The notes: generated by a model from the letters alone, not told the origin. A stretch of DNA of 32,814 nucleotides from Deltaproteobacteria bacterium (GCA_016927455.1 JAFGMQ010000178.1:1-32814), one strand, 5' to 3'; counted from the stretch's first letter, positions 10,326 through 20,494 are shown. Numbers and translations: made by a program.

Positions 10326-10613
10326 TCATAAGTTCAGAATTTCCATCTCAATATTGATGATTTCCGCAAGGTACAGTGACTCTATGTAGGCAAGTATATG
10401 ATTTAAAGACGAATCAATATGGCGCCTGTCATTTCCGACCACACTTATCCCCAATTCGATCTTCTGCCATTTGTCATTAGACCCGACTTCTGCTATGGAT
10501 GCATTAAATCTGGATCTCACTTTATCAAGGATACTCCTGATGATCTTTCGTTTTCCTTTTAGGGATCGATTGTCTGATAAGTGGAAATCTATTTTCAGGG
10601 TGCCAATTACCAT
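10326..10613 (-). CDS. DUF503 family protein (YlxP-like)
   Basis: 95 aa, LSDNRSLKGKRKIIRSILDKVRSRFNASIAEVG; conserved position between infB and rbfA. Confidence 0.9.
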   Translation of the reverse strand: MVIGTLKIDFHLSDNRSLKGKRKIIRSILDKVRSRFNASIAEVGSNDKWQKIELGISVVGNDRRHIDSSLNHILAYIESLYLAEIINIEMEILNL

Positions 10614-10677
10614 AAAAGCTGAGTTTTCATACTCACAGATTCACAAGCTGCTCTATATCTCTGAGCCTTCTCAGAAG

Positions 10678-13332
10678 CTATAACTCAGCCTCAACCTTCT
10701 CAAGCTCATACACTTCAAATATATCGCCCGGCTTAATATCGTTAAAATTTTCAAGGCCGATACCGCATTCATACCCTGACTGGACCTCTTTAACGTCTTC
10801 TTTGAACCGTTTAAGAGATGAAACCTTTCCGTCAAAGACAATAACGCTGTCCCTCAGCAGCCTCACATTGGAGTTTCTTTCAATATGACCGTCGGATATC
10901 AGGCAGCCGGCAACAACGCCAATTTTAGGAACACGAAAAACTTCCCTGATATCAACATGCCCAATAATCTTCTCTTTATAAATCGGCTCCAGCAGACCTG
11001 TCATTGCAAGGCGGATATCCTTAACAGCGCTGTAAATGACATCATAATACCGGATGTCAACCTTTTCTTTTTCGGCAATATCCGATACTCGCTGATTAGC
11101 TCTAACATTAAAACCTATAACTATTGCACCGGAAGTCGAAGCAAGCATAATGTCCGATTCAGTAATTGAACCTGTAGCCGAATGTATAATTCTCAGTTTA
11201 ACTTCTTCCGTGCTTTGCTTTACCAATGAGTCCGCAAGGGCCTCAAGTGAACCCTGCACATCGGTTTTTAAAACGATGTTGAGTTCCTTTATGTCTCCCT
11301 CTTTCATTCTCCTGTAAAGGTCATCAAGACTTATTGGGCCTTTCTTGCCTGTATCCTGTCTTGCGATCTTTATTTTCCGGTATTCAATAATCTGTTTAGC
11401 GATTTTCTCGTCCTGAACAACAGTGAATTCATCGCCAGCCATGGGAACACCTGATATACCATGAATCTCAACCGGTACGGAAGGGCCTGCAGAACTAATT
11501 TTTTTACCAAAGCAATCCAGCATCGATCGAACTCTCCCAAAGAACTCTCCGCAGACAAAGAAATCGCCCTGTTTAAGTGTTCCGTTCCTTATAAGGACTG
11601 TTGCAACAGGGCCTTTGCTTTTGTCCAGCTTTGCTTCTATAATCGCACCATTTGCTTTCCTGTTGGGATTTCCGAGCAATTCAAGTATCTCAGCCTGCAA
11701 TAAGATCAGGTTTAATAACTCATCTACGCCCTCACCCGTCTTTGCGGAAACTTTCCCGTAAATAGTCTCTCCTCCCCACTCCTCCGGAGAGAGATCCAGT
11801 TTCGCCAGTTCCCTTTTGACCATTTCAGGGTCAGCTTCGGGCTTATCAATTTTATTAATGGCAACGAGAATCGGGATACCTGCTGCGCGAGCGTGGTTGA
11901 CTGCTTCTTTGGTCTGCGGCATTGCGCCATCGTCTGCAGCGACAACCAGCACGATAAGGTCAGTAACTTTGGCCCCCCTTGCCCGCATGGCGGTGAAGGC
12001 TTCATGACCCGGTGTGTCAAGGAACGCGATGTCCCCGCCATCCGTCTCAACGTAATAAGCCCCGATATGCTGGGTTATGCCGCCGGATTCTTCACTGATA
12101 ATATTTGACTTTCTTATATAATCAAGCAGCGAGGTCTTGCCATGATCAACGTGGCCCATAATGGTCACTACCGGAGGCCTTGGCTTAAGATCCTCTGGTC
12201 GGTCCTCTTTAGAAGTAATGAAGCGGGCTTCTTCAAAGCTGTCCAGTTCCAGTTCGTAGCCAAATTCAACCGCAACGACAGAACCTGTCTCAAAATCAAT
12301 TGGATCGTTGACGTTGACTACACAGCCAAGACCAATGAGAGATTTAATCAATTCGGTTGACTTAATCCCCATTGCCTTGGCGAGTTCTGCAGCTGTGAAT
12401 ATTTCCTGCACCTTTATTCTTCTTTTAATAGCCTTGGGCACAGTAATTTCAGTATGCCTGATCCTTTTTACTGCCTGTTTGCCTTTTTGGGTGCCTTTCC
12501 TCGGCTTGGGTTTCCCTTCACGCCCTTCATACAGATCGGCCCTTTCGTATATTTCTCTTCTTCGGCGACGAACAGTAACCTCTTCCGACAGTTGTTTTTC
12601 ATCCTGAGCTTTCTTCTTTTTGTCCTTCTTTTTCTTTGAAGGAATTCCCTTTCCCGCCTTTTCTTCTGTCTCTCCCTCAATTACGGCCTTTGTTTCAAGA
12701 GGAGGCAACGGCTGTTGAACAGGAGGAGTCTCTACTTCCTCCTTTTCTGCCTGCTTTTGAAGCATTTCCGACAGGGGGCCCTCCTCAGGGCGCTTAATGA
12801 TCCTGGCAGGCTGATCAATTTTGCGTTTTTTTGCCTTTTTGCGTTTGGGTCTCTCTTCAAGTTCAGAAACAGCAACCTCAATTGCCGTCTTTTCCACAGG
12901 GGCTTCAATTTCAGGAGATTCCTCAATGGCAGCTGTTTCTTCCATGGTCAGTTCAGCTTCCTGATTTCCTGTTTCGGCTGGCTCTGTTATCTCCGGTTCA
13001 TTGTGTATCTCAGCTTCCTGTATAACCTTTGCCGACATCGGCTCAGGCTTCACAGCATCACCCTTTTCTGCCGGTTCCATTTCCTCCACGGAGATTTCCT
13101 GGTCGACCTGACTCTTCTTCCTTCTGCGAATAATGTTGGTTCTCACTCGCTTTTCTTCAACAACCTCGGTTACAGGGCCGGACAGTACTTCCTTTGCCCT
13201 GGCAATTTCCCTTTCATCTAACGCACACATAATGTTGGCGATGTCCATGCCGCCGGCTGTCAACTTCTCCAGAAGCGTTTTACTCTCCATATCAAGCTCT
13301 TTAGCCAGTTCATAAACTCTGACCTTACTCAT
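10678..13332 (-). CDS. infB: Translation initiation factor IF-2
   Basis: 884 aa with GTPase motifs [20 protein letters not shown] and NKID plus a charged low-complexity N-terminal region. Confidence 0.98.
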   Translation of the reverse strand: MSKVRVYELAKELDMESKTLLEKLTAGGMDIANIMCALDEREIARAKEVLSGPVTEVVEEKRVRTNIIRRRKKSQVDQEISVEEMEPAEKGDAVKPEPMSAKVIQEAEIHNEPEITEPAETGNQEAELTMEETAAIEESPEIEAPVEKTAIEVAVSELEERPKRKKAKKRKIDQPARIIKRPEEGPLSEMLQKQAEKEEVETPPVQQPLPPLETKAVIEGETEEKAGKGIPSKKKKDKKKKAQDEKQLSEEVTVRRRRREIYERADLYEGREGKPKPRKGTQKGKQAVKRIRHTEITVPKAIKRRIKVQEIFTAAELAKAMGIKSTELIKSLIGLGCVVNVNDPIDFETGSVVAVEFGYELELDSFEEARFITSKEDRPEDLKPRPPVVTIMGHVDHGKTSLLDYIRKSNIISEESGGITQHIGAYYVETDGGDIAFLDTPGHEAFTAMRARGAKVTDLIVLVVAADDGAMPQTKEAVNHARAAGIPILVAINKIDKPEADPEMVKRELAKLDLSPEEWGGETIYGKVSAKTGEGVDELLNLILLQAEILELLGNPNRKANGAIIEAKLDKSKGPVATVLIRNGTLKQGDFFVCGEFFGRVRSMLDCFGKKISSAGPSVPVEIHGISGVPMAGDEFTVVQDEKIAKQIIEYRKIKIARQDTGKKGPISLDDLYRRMKEGDIKELNIVLKTDVQGSLEALADSLVKQSTEEVKLRIIHSATGSITESDIMLASTSGAIVIGFNVRANQRVSDIAEKEKVDIRYYDVIYSAVKDIRLAMTGLLEPIYKEKIIGHVDIREVFRVPKIGVVAGCLISDGHIERNSNVRLLRDSVIVFDGKVSSLKRFKEDVKEVQSGYECGIGLENFNDIKPGDIFEVYELEKVEAEL

Positions 13333-13391
13333 ATTTAACCCTCTTTTTCAGCAATTCTGAATTTTGTCTGATAAAAAAATAAAAGCATCAA

Positions 13392-13637
13392 TCAAAATTC
13401 CTTTTCCATGAACACTTCTCTTTTAAAAGCCCTTTTAAGGCGATTGCCGATCTTCAGCCTTTCAAGACATGAGATGTCGGTACAAACATACGCTCCTCTG
13501 CCTTCTGCTTTCATATCAATATCCCGGACAACATATCCCTTGTCATTCAATACAATCCTCAGCAAATCTATTTTGCTTTGCCTTTTTCCACACGATATAC
13601 ATGTCCTTATCGGGATATGCCCCCTTTTACTCACCAT
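13392..13637 (-). CDS. YlxR family RNA-binding protein (DUF448)
   Basis: RTCISCGKRQSKIDLLRIV motif. I start at the internal Met (MVSKRGHIPIRTC, 13637) because the tracked start at 13709 lies deep inside nusA. Confidence 0.88.
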   Translation of the reverse strand: MVSKRGHIPIRTCISCGKRQSKIDLLRIVLNDKGYVVRDIDMKAEGRGAYVCTDISCLERLKIGNRLKRAFKREVFMEKEF

Positions 13638-14955
13638 CGGCCATGTCTTCAGTTTTTCCGTCGTCACTGTTTTGGGCAGGAGTTTCAACCTCTTCCTTCT
13701 CTGGATCATTAGTCAACTTAGTCGTTTCTCCATATTCAATCGCATTTTCGATAAGTTTCTCTGCCTGCTTATCAGTCATTCCCTTGACAGCAAGAAGATC
13801 ATCAACCGTTGCGTTTGCAAGGTCTCTGGCAGACCTGAAACCGCCTTCATAAAGATCAGAGGCCTTTTTTTCTCCCACTCCATGCAGATTCAGCAGTGAT
13901 TTATATCCATCCTTAAGATTCTGGTTATAACTTGTTTCCCCTGTCACATCCAGTTTCCATCCAGTCAGTCTGGATGCCAGCCGGACATTTTGTCCTCTTT
14001 TGCCGATGGCAAGAGACAATTGGTCATCGGGGACAACCACTTCCATGGAATGTTCACTCTCATCAACAAGAACCCTTATTATTTCAGCCGGTGAAAGAGC
14101 ATTGCATATAAATTTCGCAGCATCAGAATCCCAGGTGATAATATCTATTTTTTCACCGCGAAGCTCCTGAACCACGGCCTGAACCCTTGACCCTTTCATT
14201 CCCACACATGCACCCACCGGATCCACATCAGGGTCTTTTGAAGTTACTGCAATCTTAGACCTTGCACCGGGCTCTCTGGCGACCTGGACAATCTGGACAA
14301 TACTCTCTGCAATTTCAGGGACTTCACTCTCAAAGAGACTTGCCAGAAAATTAGGATGGGTACGTGAAAGAATAATCTGAGGGCCCCGACTGAATTGCCT
14401 GACTTCGAGTATGTAGGCCCTGATACGATCACCCTGTTTATATGTCTCCTTGGGGATCTGTTCCTTCAGTGGCAGTTCGGCTTCTGTCCTGCCAAGATTA
14501 ACGATTATGGAACCTCTGTCGAACCGCTGGGCAATACCATTTATTATTTCCCCCTGCCTGTCTTTAAAATCATCAAAGACGACATCCCTTTCTGCCTCTT
14601 TTAAACGCTGCATTATAACCTGTTTCGCTGACTGGGCCGCAATCCTTCCAAATTCATCCGTATCCATCTTCATGCCCAGACTATCTCCCAGTTCAGCCTC
14701 GGGATCCAATTCAAGGGCCTCAGAAAGGGACACCTGAATATGCTTATCAGTCACCTCTTCAACAACTTCCTTGAATTCAAAAACCTCAATTTCTCCCAGG
14801 TCTTCATTGAAATTGACTTCCAGGTCATATTCAGGGCCGAATTTTTTCCTCGCCGCCGCCTTTACGGCCTCCTCAAGTGCTTTAATCAAGACATTTTTTT
14901 CAAGACCTTTCTCTCGGCTAACCTGTTCAATAATCCTCATTAAATCAGATATCAT
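13627..14955 (-). CDS. nusA: Transcription termination/antitermination protein NusA
   Basis: S1 and KH domains (VGACVGMKGSRVQAVVQELRGEKIDII, LAIGKRGQNVRLASRLTGWKLDV). The start at MISDLMRIIEQVSREKG (14955) is more typical than the tracked 15003 start. Confidence 0.96.
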   Translation of the reverse strand: MISDLMRIIEQVSREKGLEKNVLIKALEEAVKAAARKKFGPEYDLEVNFNEDLGEIEVFEFKEVVEEVTDKHIQVSLSEALELDPEAELGDSLGMKMDTDEFGRIAAQSAKQVIMQRLKEAERDVVFDDFKDRQGEIINGIAQRFDRGSIIVNLGRTEAELPLKEQIPKETYKQGDRIRAYILEVRQFSRGPQIILSRTHPNFLASLFESEVPEIAESIVQIVQVAREPGARSKIAVTSKDPDVDPVGACVGMKGSRVQAVVQELRGEKIDIITWDSDAAKFICNALSPAEIIRVLVDESEHSMEVVVPDDQLSLAIGKRGQNVRLASRLTGWKLDVTGETSYNQNLKDGYKSLLNLHGVGEKKASDLYEGGFRSARDLANATVDDLLAVKGMTDKQAEKLIENAIEYGETTKLTNDPEKEEVETPAQNSDDGKTEDMADGE

Positions 14956-14986
14956 ATTTTTTCTGCTCCAAAATAAGTCGGTACTT

Positions 14987-15442
14987 CTAATGCCCGAATT
15001 CATAAACCATATTAGCCCGTTCTATATCCTTTATCGACAACGAAACCGGAGTTGTGGCTGTTTCAAGATCAATAACGCCATCCTTGAAATCCCTCAGATA
15101 TCCTGTAAAATTTCGATGCCCGTCTAACGGTACTGCCATTTTTATCCTGATTTTTTTACCAATGGCCCTTAAAAAATCCTTATCCTTTTTTAACCGCCTG
15201 TCAAGCCCGGGAGACGAAACTTCAAGGACATACTCGTGACTTATTACTTCTTTAACATCTATCAGGTCACCGATCTCCCTGCTTGCCTTTGCACAGTCGT
15301 CCAGCGTAATGCCACCCTCTTTATCCAGGAAAAGCCTCAGCACCCACCTGCCGTGTTCTGACAGATATTCGATATCAACAAGCTCTAAACCCATCTCCTC
15401 AATAACAGGTGCAATTATTTGTGTTACCTCCTGAATAACCAT
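14987..15442 (-). CDS. rimP: Ribosome maturation factor RimP
   Basis: 151 aa, GLELVDIEYLSEHGRWVLRLFLDKEGGITLDDCAKASREI and EVSSPGLDRRL; immediately upstream of nusA. Confidence 0.96.
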   Translation of the reverse strand: MVIQEVTQIIAPVIEEMGLELVDIEYLSEHGRWVLRLFLDKEGGITLDDCAKASREIGDLIDVKEVISHEYVLEVSSPGLDRRLKKDKDFLRAIGKKIRIKMAVPLDGHRNFTGYLRDFKDGVIDLETATTPVSLSIKDIERANMVYEFGH

Positions 15443-15552
15443 ATTGATTTCCTGGTTTATCCTGAAAATAATGTTTTTATCGGGAAAGCATTCTTAATTA
15501 CCTGCATGGACACAGCATTTTGCCATTAGAAAGTCACAGACAATTAACACAT

Positions 15553-15614
15553 GCCTGTTTGTCCAGGCCGAAGTGGCGTTCCCCACTGTTAAGGGCAGCC
15601 TTGTTATTCAAGGC
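15553..15614 (-). promoter_or_regulatory. Three tandem stem-loops in the 5' leader of the rimP-nusA-infB cluster
   Basis: Perfect short hairpins in + strand terms: gcctg-tttgtc-caggc (15553-15568), agtgg-cgttcc-ccact (15572-15587), gccttg-ttatt-caaggc (15598-15614). Confidence 0.45.
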
Positions 15615-15692
15615 ATTACTTTTTCTATCCACAGGCTCGCTTTTTATGAATGATGTCCAGATTCGACAAAAGACACATAATATCTGTATAAT

Positions 15693-15718
15693 AAAAAAGC
15701 GGGCTTTGAGGCCCGCCT
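15693..15718 (-). terminator. Rho-independent terminator
   Basis: Minus strand reads GGCGGGCCTCAAAGCCCGCTTTTTTAT: 6-bp GC stem followed by a T6 tract. Confidence 0.8.
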
Positions 15719-15870
15719 CCAGGCTGCAGACTGTAAATTTAAGCGCCTTTTTACATAAAATCCTTGAAGGTATATGGAAAACTAACGCAAAGTCCGCAAT
15801 TTGAAGTAAAAGAAGCTCGCCCCACAGGGACAGCTGCCAACCTCAAAAAGGGCATCAGGCCTCACCTGAT
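15693..15870 (-). ncRNA. Candidate structured small RNA (6S-like)
   Basis: Region between tRNA-Gly and a strong terminator. Minus strand has 6S-reminiscent arms GCAGCTGTCCCTGTGGGGCGAGC ... TTTACAGTCTGCAGCCTGGAGGC and a 7-bp bracketing complementarity TGAGGCC/GGCCTCA (15858-15864 with 15707-15713). No covariance search was run. Confidence 0.3.
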
Positions 15871-15888
15871 CTAAATAAAAACGCAGAA

Positions 15889-15964
15889 TGGAGCGGGCAA
15901 CGGGGTTCGAACCCGCGACACCAAGCTTGGGAAGCTTGTACTCTACCAACTGAGATATGCCCGC
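15889..15964 (-). tRNA. tRNA-Gly (anticodon CCC), CCA encoded
   Basis: Minus strand GCGGGCA...CAAGC TTCCCAA GCTTG...GCGGG TTCGAAC CCCGT TGCCCGC T CCA folds as a 76-nt cloverleaf; loop TTCCCAA gives anticodon CCC and U73 is consistent with Gly. Confidence 0.95.
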
Positions 15965-16320
15965 TCAGACACCCTGATTTTTTATTCAAGGGTTTTAATT
16001 TATTTTAGTTAATGATAATAGTCAAGAGGTATTTCCATTTAAAGGTTTTTGCCTTTGGCTCCAGGAAGCAGTATAACACAATAGTGTTTCAATGTATTCT
16101 TACATTGGCATACAGTGATCTGAAAACACAATATTCAAGGACACTGCTGCCATTCACTACCCCATGGACATCTAAACATCTTGACAATAAAAAGATATGA
16201 AAATAAAGTTTGACATAAGGGGATTTTTTTCAGATAAATTTCGGGATATTCCGGCAGAGATGATCTGCCTGTATTCATTTTGTCAGAAATCACTAATAGA
16301 TAAAGGGGAAAAATACATAC

Positions 16321-17196
16321 TTGGAAGATGACTCGGAACACGGCTTTTTTTCTTTCATTAGCAACATGATAAGAAAAAAAGCCCACCTTGGCAACAGCTC
16401 TGATCTGGCCGATGAATTGCACGACCTGATGGATGAAGGATATGCAAAAGGTCTGATAAGTGACGAAGAAACTCAGATGGTTCGCGGCGTTCTGGATCTT
16501 AAGGAAACAAAAGCTCATTCTATCATGATTCCTCGCACGGATATCTCATCAGTCCCGGCCGATTCCACATTAGGTGAAGTCATAAAGCTGGTAACTGAAT
16601 GCGGTCATACCAGAATTCCTATATACCAGGACACTATAGATAAGATTGTGGGATTGCTTCATTCAAAGGATCTCCTGAAGCTGTGGGGCGAAAGCCCTGA
16701 ATCAAAAATTCCCGAAGGAATTATCAGAAAACCCTTCTTTGTACCAGATACCCAGAATCTGAGTGAACTGCTAAAAGGCCTGAAGGCAAAAAAAAGCCAT
16801 CTGGCAATCGTGACCGATGAATATGGTGGCACTGCCGGCATAATTACCATTGAAGATATAATTGAAGAAATTGTTGGAGAAATTCTGGATGAACACGATA
16901 ATGAGGAACCTCTCCTGAAAATTGTTGATGATGATGCCGTAATCGTAGACGCCCGATTAGAGGTTGAGAAACTGGAAGAATACTTTAATATTGAACTGCC
17001 GGAAGGAGATTATGAGTCTGTTGGAGGTTTCATAATAAACCTTCTCGGAAGGATCCCAAGAGTTAATGATATCGTCCACTTCAAGGAACTGGAAATCACC
17101 ATCAAGAAAGCCGACCAGAGAAAGATCGATCTGGCGCTTATTAAGCACACGCCCGGATACACACCTTTGAAGGAAGTAAAGAACTATCAGATTTAA
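16321..17196 (+). CDS. CBS-domain hemolysin/CorC-family protein (TTG start)
   Basis: [23 protein letters not shown]...[25 protein letters not shown] and C-terminal [17 protein letters not shown] (CorC_HlyC domain). Confidence 0.92.
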   Translation: MEDDSEHGFFSFISNMIRKKAHLGNSSDLADELHDLMDEGYAKGLISDEETQMVRGVLDLKETKAHSIMIPRTDISSVPADSTLGEVIKLVTECGHTRIPIYQDTIDKIVGLLHSKDLLKLWGESPESKIPEGIIRKPFFVPDTQNLSELLKGLKAKKSHLAIVTDEYGGTAGIITIEDIIEEIVGEILDEHDNEEPLLKIVDDDAVIVDARLEVEKLEEYFNIELPEGDYESVGGFIINLLGRIPRVNDIVHFKELEITIKKADQRKIDLALIKHTPGYTPLKEVKNYQI

Positions 17197-17200
17197 TTTC

Positions 17201-18805
17201 ATGCATTTGATCAGCAAATTGGGCATTTTCAATATAAAACGGAAAGGCGGGGGTTTCTCTGTTCCCAAAGCTTTGCCTGCTGTTCTTTCAGGAATAATGC
17301 TTACAGCATCTTTTCCACCCGGGAAGCTTTCTTTTCTGGCCTGGCTCGCCCTGGTCCCGCTGCTTAAGAGCATTGAGGATGAGTCTCCCTCAGGGGCGTT
17401 TAAACTGGGTTATATAGCAGGCATGGCTCATTATCTTACTCTGGTTTACTGGATTACAGTAGTCTTAGGCAGATACGGGAACCTGAACCCCCTCGCAAGT
17501 TTTAGTGTTTTTGTTCTCCTGTGCCTTTATTTGGCTTTATATCCGGCATTTTTTTCCTGCCTCTCCGTACTTTTTAAAGGCTCCCGTTTCGCAATTCTTT
17601 CTACAGCGGCCTTATGGATAGGTTTCGAATACCTGAGAGGAATACTGTTAACCGGTTTCCCCTGGTGTCTTCTTGGATATTCACAGTATGAAAATCTTCA
17701 TGTCATACAGATTGCCGATCTGTTTGGGGTATATGGAATATCTTTTTTAATCGTTTCAGTTAATATATTTATTTATCATCTCCTTTTTAAACTGCGGGAT
17801 CAGGGTCTTACGATAATACTGTCAGAAACGGTTTTGATAGGCCTTTTAGCATCAGGGACTTTATTGTATGGTCATTTTCATCTGTCAAAGGAGGAATTGA
17901 AAAATCCGATTAAAAATATCAGGGCTGTGATTATTCAGGGCAATATTGATCAATCTGTCAAATGGGACCCCGCCTACCAGGCTGAAACTCTTGAGACATA
18001 CAGCAGGCTGACATTGGAGGGACTCCTTGATTCTAAAGCTGATCTTATTGTGTGGCCTGAGACATCAGTTCCCTTCTTTTTTCAGAATAACAAGCATTTT
18101 TCCCAGAATCTTCATTCTCTTGCCCTAACATCCGGTTCCTCCTTTATCGTGGGAAGCCCGGCTTATAAGCTGCTTAATGGAACCAAAAGATATTTTAACC
18201 GTGCCTATCTTATTTCACCCGATTCGAACTCGTTAAGCTATTACGACAAGGTACACCTTGTACCCTTCGGAGAATATATCCCTTTTAAGAAATTCCTTTT
18301 CTTCGTAAACAGGCTCGTTCCGGCTGCAGGCGACTTCGATGCAGGGGACAAAAATATTTCACCGCTAAAACACAGGGATATCTCTTTGGGAATTTTAATA
18401 TGCTTTGAGGCAATTTTTCCTGAAATGGCCCGCAGTTATTCAAAAAAAGGAGCCAATATACTGGTTAACCTCACAAATGATGCCTGGTTTGGAAAGACGA
18501 GTGCGCCGCATCAGCATCTGACCATGGCGGTGTTTCGTGCAGTTGAAAACAGGATTCCAATGATACGCTCTGCAAATACAGGTTTCAGCGCCTTTATAAA
18601 CCGCCGAGGTGAAATTATTGAACGGGGAGGACTCTTCACAGAGGAAGTCTTAAAGGCTGATCTCCGGGTTTCGAATTCATCGGTGACTTGTTATGCCAGG
18701 ATCGGTGATGTTTTTGCTGTTTCGCTTTTGGCAATATCATTTATAAATGCTATACTCAACATTCGTAAAATGAAAAGAAAAAAGGATGGATCCACACAGG
18801 CATAA
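17201..18805 (+). CDS. lnt: Apolipoprotein N-acyltransferase
   Basis: Multi-TM N-terminus plus nitrilase-like domain: VVIQGNIDQSVKWDP, IVWPETSVPFF, DKVHLVPFGEYIP, LICFEAIFPEM, NLTNDAWFG. Confidence 0.96.
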   Translation: MHLISKLGIFNIKRKGGGFSVPKALPAVLSGIMLTASFPPGKLSFLAWLALVPLLKSIEDESPSGAFKLGYIAGMAHYLTLVYWITVVLGRYGNLNPLASFSVFVLLCLYLALYPAFFSCLSVLFKGSRFAILSTAALWIGFEYLRGILLTGFPWCLLGYSQYENLHVIQIADLFGVYGISFLIVSVNIFIYHLLFKLRDQGLTIILSETVLIGLLASGTLLYGHFHLSKEELKNPIKNIRAVIIQGNIDQSVKWDPAYQAETLETYSRLTLEGLLDSKADLIVWPETSVPFFFQNNKHFSQNLHSLALTSGSSFIVGSPAYKLLNGTKRYFNRAYLISPDSNSLSYYDKVHLVPFGEYIPFKKFLFFVNRLVPAAGDFDAGDKNISPLKHRDISLGILICFEAIFPEMARSYSKKGANILVNLTNDAWFGKTSAPHQHLTMAVFRAVENRIPMIRSANTGFSAFINRRGEIIERGGLFTEEVLKADLRVSNSSVTCYARIGDVFAVSLLAISFINAILNIRKMKRKKDGSTQA

Positions 18806-18840
18806 CAGGCTTCTATCCGGTCTTTTATCAGGAATGATGT

Positions 18841-18993
18841 ATTATTACTCCGGCAATAATATATGTTAATGTTGTCATTCCGGCCCCGAATCAAGTTCGG
18901 GATAAACTCCAGCCGGAATCCACAATGAATTCAAATGGATGTCGGATCGGGTCCGGCATGACGATTGATGTTTTTAATCGCCGGAGTAATAAT
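18841..18993. repeat. MITE-like element with 14-bp perfect terminal inverted repeats enclosing a GTCATTCCGG/CCGGCATGAC inner inverted repeat
   Basis: attattactccggc (18841-18854) and gccggagtaataat (18980-18993) are exact reverse complements. Inner arms ttgtcattccgg and ccggcatgacga. Confidence 0.75.
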
Positions 18994-19226
18994 GTCAGAA
19001 GAGGGTGAACCTGAAGATGAGATTCCCTTTTTTGCCCAAACCTTACTCGTTATCTGATCTGCTTATTGCAGTAAAAGACACTATGGGGCATAATTGAATA
19101 GATCGGTTATGATTTGATTTAATGACTTTTAATCTGAATTTTGGCATTATTGTTTTTTTAATACCTGTATTGAAGCACCACAAAATATAATTTTTAGTCG
19201 AGCCGTGGTGTGAGGAGAATTTCTGA

Positions 19227-19316
19227 ATGACACAATTCTTGCTTCAGAGCAAGTATTTTAACCTTTTAACAGCACTGAACAGTTTAGCAGGAGGATTGAA
19301 ATGTACGAAGATATAA
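19227..19316 (+). CDS. Possible 29-aa leader peptide/uORF overlapping the prfB start
   Basis: GAGGAGAATTTCTGA-ATG...ATA TAA reads MTQFLLQSKYFNLLTALNSLAGGLKCTKI*, ending 16 nt inside prfB in a different frame. Confidence 0.3.
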   Translation: MTQFLLQSKYFNLLTALNSLAGGLKCTKI

Positions 19317-20411
19317 TTGATAACATTGAATATATTAACACTCAGTTGCAGGAATTAAGAGGTCATCTTTGACCTGGACAGACAGCAGGTAGAAGTCGAA
19401 AAAATTGAAAACATAATGTCATCTGCCGAGTTCTGGAAAAAGGATCAGGAGGAAATATCCCAGTTAAGCCAGCAAAGGGCCTTGATGCAGGAAAATATTG
19501 ACCGATGGCGGACATTTCATCGGGAATACGAAGATGCAAGGCTGTTGTATGAAATGGCGCTGGAAGAAAATGATGAATCCACCTTGAAGCAGATAAAGGA
19601 AGATATTGGCCGCCTTCAAAAACAGATAGACAAACTTGAACTGCTTTCGCTGCTTGGCGAACCTGATGACAGACGAAACGCCATCATTGCCATAAATTCA
19701 GGTGCCGGAGGGACAGAAGCCCAGGACTGGGTGGAAATGCTGTTCAGGATGTTTATGAGATGGTGCGAAGAAAAAGGCATGGATGCGCAGGTTATTGACT
19801 ACCTGCATGGAGATGAGGCCGGGATAAAAAATGTGACCTTCAGCGTTATCGGTCAGTATGCATACGGATACCTGAAGTCAGAGCAAGGTGTTCACAGGAT
19901 GGTAAGGATATCACCTTTTGATGCAACAGGAAGAAGACATACCTCCTTTGCTTCTGTCTCTGTTCTTCCTGAGGTCGATATGGATATTCAGATAGAAATT
20001 GAGGAGAAAGATATTCGCATAGATACATTCAGGGCCAGCGGGCCCGGCGGTCAGCATGTTAACAAGACCAGTTCGGCAATAAGAATTACTCACTTCCCTA
20101 CAGGAATCGTTGTTCAGTGTCAGAATGAGAAATCTCAGCATCGCAACAAGGACATGGCGATGAAGGTCCTCAAGTCAAAACTTTATGACCTCGAAAAAGG
20201 AAAACAGGATCAGAAGAAACATGAAATGCATGAGTCTCAGGATGAAATAGCATGGGGAAGACAGATAAGGTCATATGTTTTTAATCCCTACAGACTGGTA
20301 AAAGACCACAGAACAAACGTGGAATCAGGCAATGTTGAAAGGGTCATGGACGGCGGTATTGACATATTCATAGATGCATATTTGAGAAAAAGGCCAAAGG
20401 TAAGACATTAA
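19301..20411 (+). CDS. prfB: Peptide chain release factor 2 with programmed +1 ribosomal frameshift
   Basis: ATG at 19301 after AGGAGG; frame 1 reads MYEDIIDNIEYINTQLQELRGHL then TGA (19370-19372) in context AGAGGT CAT CTT TGA C. The +1 frame continues DLDRQQVEVEKIENIMSSAEFW... into the tracked ORF with the GGQ motif (ASGPGGQHVNKTSSAIRI). Confidence 0.96.
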
Positions 20412-20440
20412 GGAGACTTCTGCAAAACTGCCGTTATTTG

Positions 20441-20459
20441 TACCAGCCAAAGGCTGGTA
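20441..20459 (+). terminator. Hairpin downstream of prfB, possible weak terminator
   Basis: TACCAGCC-AAA-GGCTGGTA, 8-bp perfect stem 30 nt after the prfB stop; no strong T tract. Confidence 0.35.
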
Positions 20460-20494
20460 AAATTTCGACCCCCGATTTTCATAGGGATAAACTG

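Noticed and set aside
12715-13221. 168-aa plus-strand ORF and several smaller ORFs within infB
   Set aside because: They are antisense to the low-complexity charged N-terminal region of IF-2; compositions such as poly Phe/Leu/Cys are the expected complement artefact.
15520-15804. 94-aa plus-strand ORF
   Set aside because: Crosses the rimP leader hairpins and the terminator on the opposite strand; no SD and no protein-like motif.
15760-15835. Possible cyclic-di-GMP (GEMM) riboswitch because of AACGCAAAGUCCGC ... GGGACAGCUGCC on the plus strand
   Set aside because: The required upstream CACGCANAGGGCAAACC half and the P2 hairpin are absent, and no suitably placed plus-strand gene follows immediately.
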